From positions 1-64,000 of the forward strand of contig CASFPZ010000002.1 of NCBI GenBank assembly GCA_949296365.1: DNA of 64,000 bases, read 5' to 3'. A program made the translations under genes and the position numbers. The DNA comes from an uncultured Akkermansia sp. GTDB lineage: Bacteria; Verrucomicrobiota; Verrucomicrobiia; Verrucomicrobiales; Akkermansiaceae. The notes beneath the pieces were generated by a model. The model did not search any database and was not told the DNA's origin. It worked only from the letters and a program-made list of their open reading frames with translations. This document shows positions 1-9,500 of this stretch, in pieces (within the stretch, counting starts at the first letter, position 1; each line of letters begins with the position of its first letter).

Positions 1-365
1 TTATAGCAGAACTCAAGATGACGGAAAGAGTAGACTTCCTAACGGGAAAACTAATCCTAATTTTGGAGCATAAAAAAAAGTTTTACCGGACACTAATGGT
101 TTTTTTCAACTCCAAGACCAAGCATTATATCCATTGTTGTAACATCTGTGATATCTTGTTTGTTGTGGATGATAATGGGAGCAATTGTTGATGCTATTCT
201 AAAAATCAGGAAGGCTTTAGAAATAATAATAAAACGACATGATTAGTCCTATTGTAACATCCTGCCGTTTATGTTTGCAACAAGAGTGTCGTCCACTCCC
301 ATATAAACACAATATCTCCGAAGAAGCTGATCGTATCAATTGAAATTGTAGCTAGCAAAACAAGT
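1..365. other. Intergenic / no gene recognised
   Basis: AT-rich stretch before the stop codon of the class V aminotransferase gene. All frames are broken by stops within a few dozen codons and I recognise no RNA gene. A 10-nt word (TTGTAACATC) occurs at 137-146 and again at 252-261, which may be chance. No convincing hairpin with a T tract follows the aminotransferase gene. Confidence 0.5.
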
Positions 366-1490
366 TTAAGCAGGAGTAATTTTCATAAGTTGCTCCATAT
401 CATGCAAGAGGGGATCTAATTCTTGGGTGGTAAGAATACCCATATTGGAGAGGCGGATACATTTTCCTTTCCAGGCGCCATAACCGGGATCGATGATCCA
501 AGCGAATTGTTGTTTCAACTGTTCGACGAAGTCGACAGTGTTGATAGCGGAGGGAGGAATCAGGCAATTGAGGGAATCGACTTGGAACCCTGAGGGGGCA
601 GCTGAATGCCAGCCGTGTTTTTTTGCCCATTGAGTAACATAGGTACGGCAAGCACGATGGCGTAACCAACGATTTTCGATACCTTCCCGCTGGATTTCGG
701 TTGTACGGTGGGCCAACCCATACACCAGGGGAATGGCCGGGGTGGAAATCGTCATGTCTCGGATGGCGTTTTTCTCGTATTCAAGGAAATCCATGTAAAA
801 TCCTCGATAGGGGACTTGTCCGGCGCGTTCGAGAGCTCGTTCTGATATGGCGCAGACAACCATCCCCGGTGGGAGAGCAAGAGCCTTTTGCGTCCCGGCC
901 AACATGACATCTACTCCCCAGGAGTCCATAGCCAGCGGTGTTGCCGAATAAGACGATACGACGTCTACAGCCAGAAGAGTTTCTGAAGCTTGTCCATGGA
1001 GGTGGATGACTTCGGCGAGTTCTTGAAGAGGGTTCAATACACCGGTGGAGGTTTCTGCGTGGACGAGGGTTACAAGATCATAATGGCGGGCTTTTAAGGC
1101 TTCTTCCAATAGTCCGGGAGTGATGGGTTGGCCCCAAGGGACACGAAGCGCAGTGGCGTAGAGACCGCAGCGCCGTGCGACTTCATGCCAACGGTCGGAA
1201 AAAGCTCCATTGCAACAATTGAGCACAGCATGACCTGGACGGACGAGGTTACGCAGGCAGGCTTCCATCATACCCCAGGATGAACATGTCGCCAAATAGA
1301 CAGGACGTGTCGTCCCTGCAAGCTGGCGCAGGACAGGCTGAGTAGCAGCGAGAACTTCTGTAAAAGCTTTAGAACGATGCCCAGGAATATCTTGAAGCAT
1401 GGCACACCGAGCCGACCAATCGACCCAGGTTGGCCCCGGGATGAATTGGCGTCGTGTAGAGTTGGTAAACGTTGGACAATCAACGGCCAC
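366..1490 (-). CDS. Class V aminotransferase (alanine/serine-glyoxylate aminotransferase-like)
   Basis: A 374-residue fold-type I, PLP-dependent aminotransferase. The N-terminal FIPGPT motif (about residues 16-21) is typical of the alanine-glyoxylate / serine-glyoxylate / phosphoserine group. HAETSTG lies at 144-150, the cofactor-binding Asp at about 176 (AVDVVSS), and the Schiff-base lysine is Lys202 in AGTQKALALPPG. The likely reaction is transfer of an amino group from serine or alanine to glyoxylate or a related 2-oxo acid in the cytosol; substrate cannot be fixed from sequence. The start is a GTG at 1490, overlapping the end of the upstream polyprenyl synthase gene by 11 nt, so the two are probably co-transcribed and translationally coupled. 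Family is secure, exact substrate is not. Confidence 0.85.
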   Translation of the reverse strand: MAVDCPTFTNSTRRQFIPGPTWVDWSARCAMLQDIPGHRSKAFTEVLAATQPVLRQLAGTTRPVYLATCSSWGMMEACLRNLVRPGHAVLNCCNGAFSDRWHEVARRCGLYATALRVPWGQPITPGLLEEALKARHYDLVTLVHAETSTGVLNPLQELAEVIHLHGQASETLLAVDVVSSYSATPLAMDSWGVDVMLAGTQKALALPPGMVVCAISERALERAGQVPYRGFYMDFLEYEKNAIRDMTISTPAIPLVYGLAHRTTEIQREGIENRWLRHRACRTYVTQWAKKHGWHSAAPSGFQVDSLNCLIPPSAINTVDFVEQLKQQFAWIIDPGYGAWKGKCIRLSNMGILTTQELDPLLHDMEQLMKITPA

Positions 1491-2490
1491 TGCAATCTTC
1501 TAGTAATTCGTCCATATAAAATGTCATTTCAGCCAAAGCTTCGCGATAAGTGGATTGAGGAAGGAGCCAGAGGATCTCCCGTGCCTCTTCTGTCATGCGA
1601 CAAGCTTCCTGGACAGACAAGTTGATTGCCTTGCGATAAGCATTTGTATGCGAAATGGTTTCGTAATCAGGTTTTTGACGATTTTCCAAAGCTTCCCTCA
1701 CACTTTCGCTGATTTCTTCATCGTCGCTATCGAGGAGATTGAATACCGGCAATGTCAATTTCCCCTTTTCGGCATCAGTGTGGAGAGTTTTACCTGAGTC
1801 ATCTTCAGAGCCAACCATGTCGACACAGTCGTCATAAATCTGGTAAGCCATGCCGATCAAGGTACCCAAATGGTACATGGCAGTTCCCAAGTCGTCGCGA
1901 ACGCCCGAGAGCCAGGCGGCTCCTCCAGTAGCTGCCGAGAACAACGAGGCTGTTTTTTTCTGAATGATGTTGAAGTATTCTTCTCTCGTCATTTCTAGAT
2001 CGAACAGTCGACTGGATTGTTCGACTTCTCCCTGGCAAACATCTCGAACAATATTGGAAAGGCGTTTGGCAAATTCAACATTACCTAATCCTGTGCCCAA
2101 TACCATAGCGTGGGCAAAGAGTGTATCTCCTAAAAGTACGGCAAGCGCATTACCCCAGAGAGCATTGGCTGTAGCTTCTCCGCGACGTGTGTCGGCATGA
2201 TCGATCACGTCGTCATGTATTAGAGAAGCAAGATGGACCATTTCAAGAATAGCGCCTAACTGGATGTGTTCATTTCGAATACCTCCTGTGGCTCCTGCTG
2301 TTAACAGAGCCAACGCAGGGCGAAGTAATTTACCACGAGATTTGCACAAGGGTTCCATATAGTCGGCGACATGGGACGTGAATTGCTCCGTTTGAGATTC
2401 AATGAATTCCTCAACTTGCTTCAAACCCGGGCGTACGAGCTCATAATAATGTTTATGGCTTCGAAGTTTCGAAAAGAACGGAATGGACAT
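1480..2490 (-). CDS. Polyprenyl (E-type isoprenyl) diphosphate synthase
   Basis: A 336-residue trans-isoprenyl diphosphate synthase, which condenses isopentenyl diphosphate onto an allylic primer to make the long chain of the respiratory quinone tail. Both Asp-rich Mg-binding motifs are present: DDVIDHADTRR at about 93-103 (FARM) and DDCVD at about 220-224 (SARM). GKLLRP near the N-terminus is the usual IPP-binding site. Length fits hepta-/octaprenyl synthases (IspB/HepB type) rather than a short-chain farnesyl synthase, but chain length is inference. I chose the ATG at 2490 (MSIPFF); an in-frame TTG six codons upstream is possible. The gene overlaps the aminotransferase gene downstream. Confidence 0.88.
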   Translation of the reverse strand: MSIPFFSKLRSHKHYYELVRPGLKQVEEFIESQTEQFTSHVADYMEPLCKSRGKLLRPALALLTAGATGGIRNEHIQLGAILEMVHLASLIHDDVIDHADTRRGEATANALWGNALAVLLGDTLFAHAMVLGTGLGNVEFAKRLSNIVRDVCQGEVEQSSRLFDLEMTREEYFNIIQKKTASLFSAATGGAAWLSGVRDDLGTAMYHLGTLIGMAYQIYDDCVDMVGSEDDSGKTLHTDAEKGKLTLPVFNLLDSDDEEISESVREALENRQKPDYETISHTNAYRKAINLSVQEACRMTEEAREILWLLPQSTYREALAEMTFYMDELLEDCSGR

Positions 2491-2622
2491 GGAGTTGTGA
2501 TCGATCAATAACGCGTAAGACTTGCGTATAAACGGAGTATGTCATAGATGGCTTCTTTTGGCAACGATAAAGAGTGCAAGCCTGGGAGCGAGGAGTATGC
2601 GCGTGGGCTAGATGACTCTTGG

Positions 2623-3453
2623 TTAAGGTGTGTTACCAACAGGAGATTGTGTCGCAGCATCTTGATCTATGTAGATATGCATGTTGTTGAGATCGATTTC
2701 TTGCTGCATAGCTTCGATCAAGGGAAGGGGATCAGGAATGAGCGTTTTGTCTTCGTTGGAGAAGAGAGTTTGAGGATCAATGCGGCCCCCCATAGAAGCC
2801 CCATAGGCTGGCATCCCGGCCTCTAACGCAAGAGATGGAATTGCCTCGAAATGAAGGTGGGCCTGGTAACGTCCCTGGGCATTGCCGACACGACCAATGA
2901 GCTTGCCTCGAGGTATAGTATCTCCGCGTCGAACGAGAATTTCATCCAAGTGAGCGTAGAGAGTTTGAAGGAGCGTACCGTTGGGTAACCGATGTAACAA
3001 GACGACAACATTCCCCCATTGGGGTGATGGAGAGCCAAGATAGATAACTCGACCGCGCCCTGCCGCATAGACTGGATCGCCTAAATCGGAATTACCACCG
3101 CCAATGCCATTGAGATCCATGCCCCAGTGTGGACCACCCCGTTTTGCATTTTGAGTACCCCAGGGTTGAGCATCATATGTAAAACTACCATTATTGAGTC
3201 CTAGTGGCGATGAAAAGGTATCGGCAATAGGTGCCTTAGCGCATTCGTAAGGGTCTAGTAACAGAAGACGTGGATCAAATGGCGTCTGGGCATGTGGCGG
3301 ACGATCTGTATCGTAAATGTTTCTATAAGCTATAGATTGAGGCCGCGCTTCTTTTTGGGCTGTCAGCCAGGCAAAACCTAGAACGACAACTCCTGCGGCA
3401 AGGAGAAATAGAAAGATGAAACGAGTGGTAGTTCGGTCAGGTATGGCTCCCAT
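2623..3453 (-). CDS. M23 family (LytM-type) metallopeptidase, membrane anchored
   Basis: A 276-residue protein with one hydrophobic segment (about 11-31) that anchors it or acts as an uncleaved signal, then a periplasmic M23 peptidase domain. The zinc-binding set is intact: His109 and Asp113 in HWGMD, and His201 in the HLH motif at 199-201, with the conserved catalytic His168 in YAHLD. It should therefore be an active endopeptidase on peptidoglycan peptide bridges rather than an EnvC/NlpD-like regulator. Its gene follows panB by 15 nt, suggesting one transcript with the pantothenate/folate/lysine genes. The exact bond cleaved and its role (growth, division or separation) cannot be read from sequence. 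Confidence 0.85.
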   Translation of the reverse strand: MGAIPDRTTTRFIFLFLLAAGVVVLGFAWLTAQKEARPQSIAYRNIYDTDRPPHAQTPFDPRLLLLDPYECAKAPIADTFSSPLGLNNGSFTYDAQPWGTQNAKRGGPHWGMDLNGIGGGNSDLGDPVYAAGRGRVIYLGSPSPQWGNVVVLLHRLPNGTLLQTLYAHLDEILVRRGDTIPRGKLIGRVGNAQGRYQAHLHFEAIPSLALEAGMPAYGASMGGRIDPQTLFSNEDKTLIPDPLPLIEAMQQEIDLNNMHIYIDQDAATQSPVGNTP

Positions 3454-3468
3454 GTACAGACTTAAGTT

Positions 3469-4254
3469 TTATGACTGTTCTTGATTCCAAGCGTGGATTT
3501 CTGCAATCCATTCTCGAGCACAATTGCTGATGATTGAGGCCACGTCTGCTTTAGGGTGCATGAAGCCTGGGAGGGACCAAGGACATGCACCGATGATATC
3601 GGAGATGACAGCGACACAACCATCACACGTGCCTTGCCCGCTACCAATGCCAATAGTCGGAATCGTCGAGTGGTTAGTAAGTTTACGGGCAATTTGTGGA
3701 ATAGTACATTCGATAACGCAACAACAGGCGCCTGCGCGGGCTACAGCTTCGATGTCTTTGATGAGTTTTTGAACCTCGGCATCTGTTTTCCCTTTGATCT
3801 TATAGCCGCCTTCTTCGAGAACTTTTTGGGGCAGGAGGCCGATGTGGGCCACAACCGGGATGCCTGCCTGTGTAATGGCGGCAATTTTTTCTTCCTGCTC
3901 GCAACCTCCTTCGAGTTTAACGGCTTCGGCGCCTGCTTGAACGAGGAAACGGGAGGAGGCTAAAGCTTCTTCTACGGTTCGATAAGTATTGATCGGCAAG
4001 TCGCTGATCAAGAATGCGCGTTTGATTCCGCGAGCAACGGCTTCTACATGATGGATCATGTGCGCTAGGGTAACGTGAGTTGTGTCGGGAAATCCCAACA
4101 TCGTCATTCCAACAGAGTCACCAACAAGAATCATATCGACCCCGGCTTCATCAAGAAGCCTAGCTGTCGGGTAATCGTAAGCCGTCAACATCGTAAGTGG
4201 TTTCCCACTTTTACTGTTCCGGATGACTTCGGCTTTATTTTGAGCATTATTCAT
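3469..4254 (-). CDS. panB: 3-methyl-2-oxobutanoate hydroxymethyltransferase
   Basis: PanB, 261 residues, the usual length. It transfers a hydroxymethyl group from 5,10-methylenetetrahydrofolate to 2-oxoisovalerate, giving ketopantoate, the first committed step of pantothenate and CoA synthesis in the cytosol. Recognisable family signatures include MLTAYDYPTARLLDEAG, the metal/substrate segment ILVGDSVGMTMLG, VKLEGG, and the GIGSGQGTCDG motif. It sits in a tight run with folK upstream and the M23 peptidase downstream. Co-location with folK is sensible because the enzyme uses a folate co-substrate. Confidence 0.95.
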   Translation of the reverse strand: MNNAQNKAEVIRNSKSGKPLTMLTAYDYPTARLLDEAGVDMILVGDSVGMTMLGFPDTTHVTLAHMIHHVEAVARGIKRAFLISDLPINTYRTVEEALASSRFLVQAGAEAVKLEGGCEQEEKIAAITQAGIPVVAHIGLLPQKVLEEGGYKIKGKTDAEVQKLIKDIEAVARAGACCCVIECTIPQIARKLTNHSTIPTIGIGSGQGTCDGCVAVISDIIGACPWSLPGFMHPKADVASIISNCAREWIAEIHAWNQEQS

Positions 4255-4269
4255 TGTGTACTGATGGTA

Positions 4270-4800
4270 TTAGGGAAAAGAAGAATCCCAGGCCGCATTG
4301 GCTATGATAATGGGATCGCCTTCAGACGAGTTAGCCAAGGTCTGTAAGAGTTGGGCAACAGACAGTCGCTGACCTGGAAAAACTCGTGTTGGACAAATGT
4401 CAGCTAGAGGGTATAATACAAATTTCCGGATGTGGCAACGAGGGTGAGGCAAGACCAACTGCGGCATTTGAAGCTTCAAGTTCCCCATGTAAAGAATATC
4501 GATATCGATGGGGCGTGGCTCATTGCGAACGCGGCGGCTGACTCTGCCGAGTGATCGCTCAATGGATTGGCAGCGAACAAGTAATTCTTCTGCTGTGCCT
4601 TTCCAGCTGCCTTCGACGACTGCATTGAGATAAGGGCCAGATCCATCGGGACAATCTACAGGTGCAGTTTCGTAAAGGCGCGACTGGAGAAAAGGCTCTT
4701 GGCTTGACATGAGGGACAACACGGCATCTCGAGCCTGTTTCATCAAGGAAAATCTGTCTCCCAAGTTGGAGCCGAGAGCAATCCCAACCCGCTGCGTCAT
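4270..4800 (-). CDS. folK: 2-amino-4-hydroxy-6-hydroxymethyldihydropteridine pyrophosphokinase
   Basis: FolK (HPPK), about 176 residues. It transfers pyrophosphate from ATP to 6-hydroxymethyl-7,8-dihydropterin in folate synthesis. The family signatures GIALGSNLGDR at the N-terminus, LYETAPV, and RPIDIDILYMG (the Mg-binding Asp pair) followed by LPHPR are clear. I took the ATG at 4800 because the signature begins right after it. A longer reading frame runs to 4887 but would overlap the end of dapB and add unrelated residues. No folP or folB is next to it in this window. Confidence 0.93.
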   Translation of the reverse strand: MTQRVGIALGSNLGDRFSLMKQARDAVLSLMSSQEPFLQSRLYETAPVDCPDGSGPYLNAVVEGSWKGTAEELLVRCQSIERSLGRVSRRVRNEPRPIDIDILYMGNLKLQMPQLVLPHPRCHIRKFVLYPLADICPTRVFPGQRLSVAQLLQTLANSSEGDPIIIANAAWDSSFP

Positions 4801-4820
4801 ATGCAAGAATTTGTTCCTGA

Positions 4821-5561
4821 TTAAAGGGCTTTTAATCCTAAGACATCTTCCATGTCGTAGAGGCCAATTGGTTGAGAATGAAGCCATACAGCAGCTCGGA
4901 CTGCGCCTTGGGCAAAGGTCATGCGACTAGAGGCTTTGTGGGCGAGTTCAACTCGTTCCCCTTCTCCGGCAAAAATGACAGTGTGATCGCCGACAACATC
5001 ACCTCCACGAAGAGAATGCATACCGATTTGACGAGTTGGACGTTCGCCGATATTACCTAAACGTCCATGCGTTACATCTTGATCGTAATCTAATCCGGTG
5101 ACAGAACAAAGAATTTCAGCCAACGATCGGGCAGAGCCTGAGGGAGAGTCGATTTTGTGACGATGGTGCATTTCAACGATTTCCATGTCGTAGCCTTCCT
5201 TGAGGATGGAGGCTGCGTGGCGAACAAGCCAAAATAAGGTGTTAACTCCGACCGAAAAATTCGAAGCGTAGACGATAGGAATCTTTTGCGAAGCGGCTAC
5301 AATGGCCTCTCGTTCTTCTACGGTGTGCCCTGTTGTGCCAATTACAATTGGTTTTTGTTGCACAACAGCTTCATTGAGCAGATTGACCGTTAACACATGG
5401 TTGGAAAAATCGATGATGACCTCACTGGAAGATACGGCTGTTGAGAGATCCTGGCCAATGTCATGTGTACCTCCAATAGTAGTATCAGGATTGAGCTTAA
5501 CAGCTTCCTGAACGGCGTTCCCCATGCGTCCGGAACACCCGGTAACAAGAATTGAAATCAT
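4821..5561 (-). CDS. dapB: 4-hydroxy-tetrahydrodipicolinate reductase
   Basis: DapB, about 246 residues. It reduces the DapA product with NAD(P)H on the way to meso-diaminopimelate and lysine. The dinucleotide-binding motif VTGCSGRMG is at the N-terminus; the catalytic segment EMHHRHKIDSPSGSA, with the His and Lys of the active site, is intact. The ATG at 5561 puts the nucleotide fold right at the N-terminus. An in-frame TTG four codons upstream is less likely. dapA lies 15 nt upstream in the same orientation, so the two consecutive steps are almost certainly co-transcribed. Together with the MurE DNPR motif this supports DAP-type peptidoglycan. Confidence 0.95.
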   Translation of the reverse strand: MISILVTGCSGRMGNAVQEAVKLNPDTTIGGTHDIGQDLSTAVSSSEVIIDFSNHVLTVNLLNEAVVQQKPIVIGTTGHTVEEREAIVAASQKIPIVYASNFSVGVNTLFWLVRHAASILKEGYDMEIVEMHHRHKIDSPSGSARSLAEILCSVTGLDYDQDVTHGRLGNIGERPTRQIGMHSLRGGDVVGDHTVIFAGEGERVELAHKASSRMTFAQGAVRAAVWLHSQPIGLYDMEDVLGLKAL

Positions 5562-5576
5562 ATGAGGATCCAAATT

Positions 5577-6458
5577 TTAGTTGAGTTCGAACTGAGAAAG
5601 GATGCCTGAAAGAATCTTTTTCTTTTCTTCTGACAACTCCACAAGAGGAAGACGAATTTCACTAGTCATTACGCCTTTCATAGCCATGGCTGCTTTGATG
5701 GTGGCCGGATTGCCATCGAGAGTCATTAATGTTTTCATCAATGGATAATATTTCTTTTGCAAGGCGAGGGCTTCGTGGTAATGGCCGTCAAGGCAAGCCT
5801 GAACAAGTTGGTGCATAGCTTGAGGAACGAGGTTTGAAGTAACAGATACCAGACCTACTGCACCGCAGGCCATGAATGGTAAACAAAGACCGTCGTCTCC
5901 GCAAAGAATCGAAAAATCTTCCGGGACGGCCTGAATAAGCTGGTTGACTCGATCGACACTACCTCCCGCTTCCTTAACGGCGATGATTGTTTTACAATCG
6001 CGGGCAAGGCGTGCTATCGTTTCAACTGAAATCTCGATTCCACAACGCCCCGGGATGCTGTACAACATGATCGGGAGGCTGGAAGATTCTGCAATAGTAC
6101 GAAAATGACGATAAACCCCTTCCTGTGAAGGTTTATTGTAGTATGGGCAAACTTGAAGCGTTCCGTCGGCGCCCACGCTTTCGGCTTCCTTGACTAATTC
6201 GATAGCTTCAGCGGTACAATTAGCGCCTGCTCCAGCGATGACTTGAACTCGACCAGCGGCATAATGGACAGCTAACTCAATGACTCGCAAATGTTCTTCG
6301 ACAGACAGAGTCGGAGATTCTCCTGTCGTTCCCACTGGGACAATCCCAGAAACTCCGGCTGCAATTTGAGACTCAATGAGCGCTTCAAACGCTTGTTCGT
6401 CAATGGTTCCGTTGCGGAACGGAGTGGTGAGTGCTGTATAGAGGCCTTGGAATTTCAT
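5577..6458 (-). CDS. dapA: 4-hydroxy-tetrahydrodipicolinate synthase
   Basis: DapA, 293 residues, a TIM-barrel aldolase that condenses pyruvate with aspartate semialdehyde. The pyruvate-binding loop GTTGES is at about 43-48, Tyr133 of the catalytic triad is in LYS, and Schiff-base Lys162 is in IIAVKEAGG, matching the known Tyr133/Lys161 of the Escherichia coli enzyme. It heads a run dapA-dapB-folK-panB-M23. The step feeds both lysine and the cross-linking amino acid of peptidoglycan. Confidence 0.95.
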   Translation of the reverse strand: MKFQGLYTALTTPFRNGTIDEQAFEALIESQIAAGVSGIVPVGTTGESPTLSVEEHLRVIELAVHYAAGRVQVIAGAGANCTAEAIELVKEAESVGADGTLQVCPYYNKPSQEGVYRHFRTIAESSSLPIMLYSIPGRCGIEISVETIARLARDCKTIIAVKEAGGSVDRVNQLIQAVPEDFSILCGDDGLCLPFMACGAVGLVSVTSNLVPQAMHQLVQACLDGHYHEALALQKKYYPLMKTLMTLDGNPATIKAAMAMKGVMTSEIRLPLVELSEEKKKILSGILSQFELN

Positions 6459-6560
6459 GACTTACGTCTCTTGTTTAGCAAACTAAGCCTGGATTGTCAC
6501 GACTAATGGGGCAAGGGGGATGTCATTTTCGTGAGCTGACCTGTGTATCAGGGCGCTTGA

Positions 6561-9500
6561 TTAATTGTAAATTGACAGTTCTGCTTCTAGTTCCGGGCAT
6601 TTTTTGACGCGGAATCGTTCTCCTAATTCCAATTGAGCCATATGGCCTAAAGTATCTTTGATAGTCAAGTGGATAGGGGTTGGTCCTGGGTACTTTTGGA
6701 GGATATTTCGCAGATGTTCTAAATCGCCGAAGTCGTGACGCGATGAGGTCATGACAACATTCAATGGATTGACGGAATTGGTGGCGTTCTCCCTCGTGGA
6801 GCGTTTGCGCATTTTGAATAATTCAATGGAATTAGCCGATACTTTGACTGTTCCTGTTCGGTCATCTAGACTGAGTTTGGCTCGCATTTTGATGAAATTA
6901 CCAATTTCTATGGGGGTATCCAATGCGAGCATTTTTTCGTAAGTATCTCCCCAGACGAGGACTTCTACAGCGCCGGTGAAGTCTTCAAGAGTCATGATGG
7001 CGAATTTGCGGCCGCTTTTACTAGTTTTGGTTACGAGAGTCCGCACCATGCCGGCTAGTTGCTTAGTTGATTTGAGTTCATCTCCTTTCAGATCGTTTAA
7101 TGTTCCAATGGGGGTATAAGTGTTGGTATTGATAATACCTCGCATGGAATCCAACGGATGGCCGCAAAAATAATAGCCTAGCAGTTCTTTTTCATCGGCC
7201 ATTTTTTGGGTTTTAGGCCATTCAGGGAGGATAACTGTTGTAGTAGTCTGAGGAACGTCAAATGCCATGTCGAACAACGAACCTTGCCCCATGGCTCTAT
7301 CTTTGTGGATTTGGGAAGCGCCAGTTAATGCAAAGTCGACTCGTTCAAAAAGCGATCGACGAGATTCATGGGTCCAATCAAAAGCGCCTGCGCGGATGAG
7401 GGATTCAAGAATTTTTTTGTTGATACTCCTGGAATCGAGTCGGTTACAGACATCTTCCATGCTCTTGAAGGGACCATGAGCCTCGCGTTCTTCAATGAGT
7501 TGAAGCATGGCGCCTTCGCCAACGTTTTTAATCGCTGCAAGACCATAACGAACAGCCCATTTACCGGATGGCAATTGCTCCGGGAAGAATTTGATCATCG
7601 AGTGGTTGATATTAGGCGGCAAAACTTCAATTCCAAGTCTGTTGGCCTCGGTAATGAAGACCCCTAGTTTATCGGTATTATTCATTTCGTTGGACAGTAA
7701 TCCAGCAATGAATTCAACAGGATAATTGGCTTTGAGGTAAGCCGTCCAATAGGAAATGTGCCCATAACAAGCTGAGTGCGATTTGTTAAAACCATACCCA
7801 GCGAATTTTTCAATTTTGTCGAAGATTTTACCAGCTAATTCAGGATCGATATTGTTGGTTTTCTGGCATCCTTCTATGAAGTGGGCTCGTTCTTTGGCCA
7901 TTTTGACTGGGTCTTTTTTCCCCATGGCGCGACGGAGGAGGTCAGCTCCACCCAGTGTGTAGCCAGCAAGGAGCTTGGCGGCATTTTGTACCTGCTCTTG
8001 GTAAATCATGACGCCATAAGTCTCTGCACAGACTTTTTCAAGTAAAGGGTGCTCGTATTCCGCTTGTTTCTCCCCTTTTTTGACCTGGATCATATCGTCG
8101 ATAAACTGCATGGCCCCCGGGCGATACAAGGCTAGAAGGTCAATAATATCTTCAATTTTTTGGATGCCGTACCGTTTGCAGGTTTCGACAAACCCACTCG
8201 ATTCCAATTGGAATACTCCCATTGTGTCGCCTCGATTTAGAAGATCTAATGTTGCTTTGTCGTCGAGAGGAACTTTGTGAATGTCAAACTCGGGATCTTC
8301 GACCATGCGAACAAATTTCATGCAATCGTAAATCATCGTCATCGTCTTTAATCCCAAGAAGTCCATCTTTAACAGACCTACTTCGGTAACGGCCCCCATG
8401 TCGAATTGTGTGACGACGCCCCCTTCATTGTCTCGAGTTAACGGCACATGCTCATCGAGAGGGCAATCGCCAATTACCACGCCTGCCGCATGTACTCCAA
8501 CGTTCCTCACTTTGCCCTCCAAACGCAATGCGTATTTCCAGAGCTCTTGATAGGTCTCGTTGTTCTCAATTAATTCACGGAGTTCAGGTTTCGAAGCATA
8601 TTCTGACGACAAGGTGATTTTAGGCCCTGATTCGATCATTTTCGAAATTTTGTCGGCTTCGCTATAGGGAACATCCATAACTCGGGCTACGTCTCGGATG
8701 ACGGATTTAGCCCCCATCGTACCGTAGGTGATGATGTTGGAGACAGAACGTTCACCGTATTTTTGTCGAACGTATTCAATGACTTCTTGACGTCGAGCCT
8801 GGCAGAAATCGATGTCGATATCGGGGGGACTGACGCGTTCCGGATTCAAGAATCGTTCGAAAATCAAACCAAATCGCAAGGGGTCGATGTCTGTAATTTT
8901 CATCGAATACGCTACGATGGATCCAGCAGCAGAGCCGCGACCTGGCCCTACTGGAATGCCATGGTCTTTGGCCCAGTTGATGAAATCTGCCGTGATCAGG
9001 AAATAGGAAGCAAATCGACGTTCGTTGATAATACCTAATTCGTAATTGAGTCGCTCCATCAATTCTGGCTCATTTTTCACGCGTTCTTGCCCATAGCGCA
9101 TGATGAGTCCAGCTTCGCAAACTTTTCGCAGATATTCTTCGCGGGGTGAACCGTCGGAGGTAGAAAACTGTGGGTATTTTTCAGTTGAGGTGGAATCAAG
9201 TTTGATGGTGACATTACAACGATCGGCGATCTTTAAGGTGTTGTCACAGGCTTCAGGATAATCTTTGAATAATCGTCGCATCTCCGCCGGGGTCTTTAGA
9301 TAGAGCTCGGGAGAATACCTCATGCGTTTGGGATCTGCGACCATTTTGCCCATTCCGATACAAATGTGGACATCATGAGCTTCATGGTCGTCTCGAGTTA
9401 GAAAATGGGCATCGTTGGTGGCAACAATGGGTAATTGATGCTCTCGAGCCAACTGAATGAGTTGAGGAAAAACTTTCTCTTCTTCAGGAATGTTATGGAT

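Noticed and set aside
137..261. Direct repeat of TTGTAACATC
   Set aside because: Ten bases with 105-nt spacing in AT-rich DNA is within chance and nothing else supports it.
2548..2826. A 92-codon plus-strand frame over the 3' end of the M23 gene
   Set aside because: Overlaps the certain M23 frame and shows no recognisable protein features.
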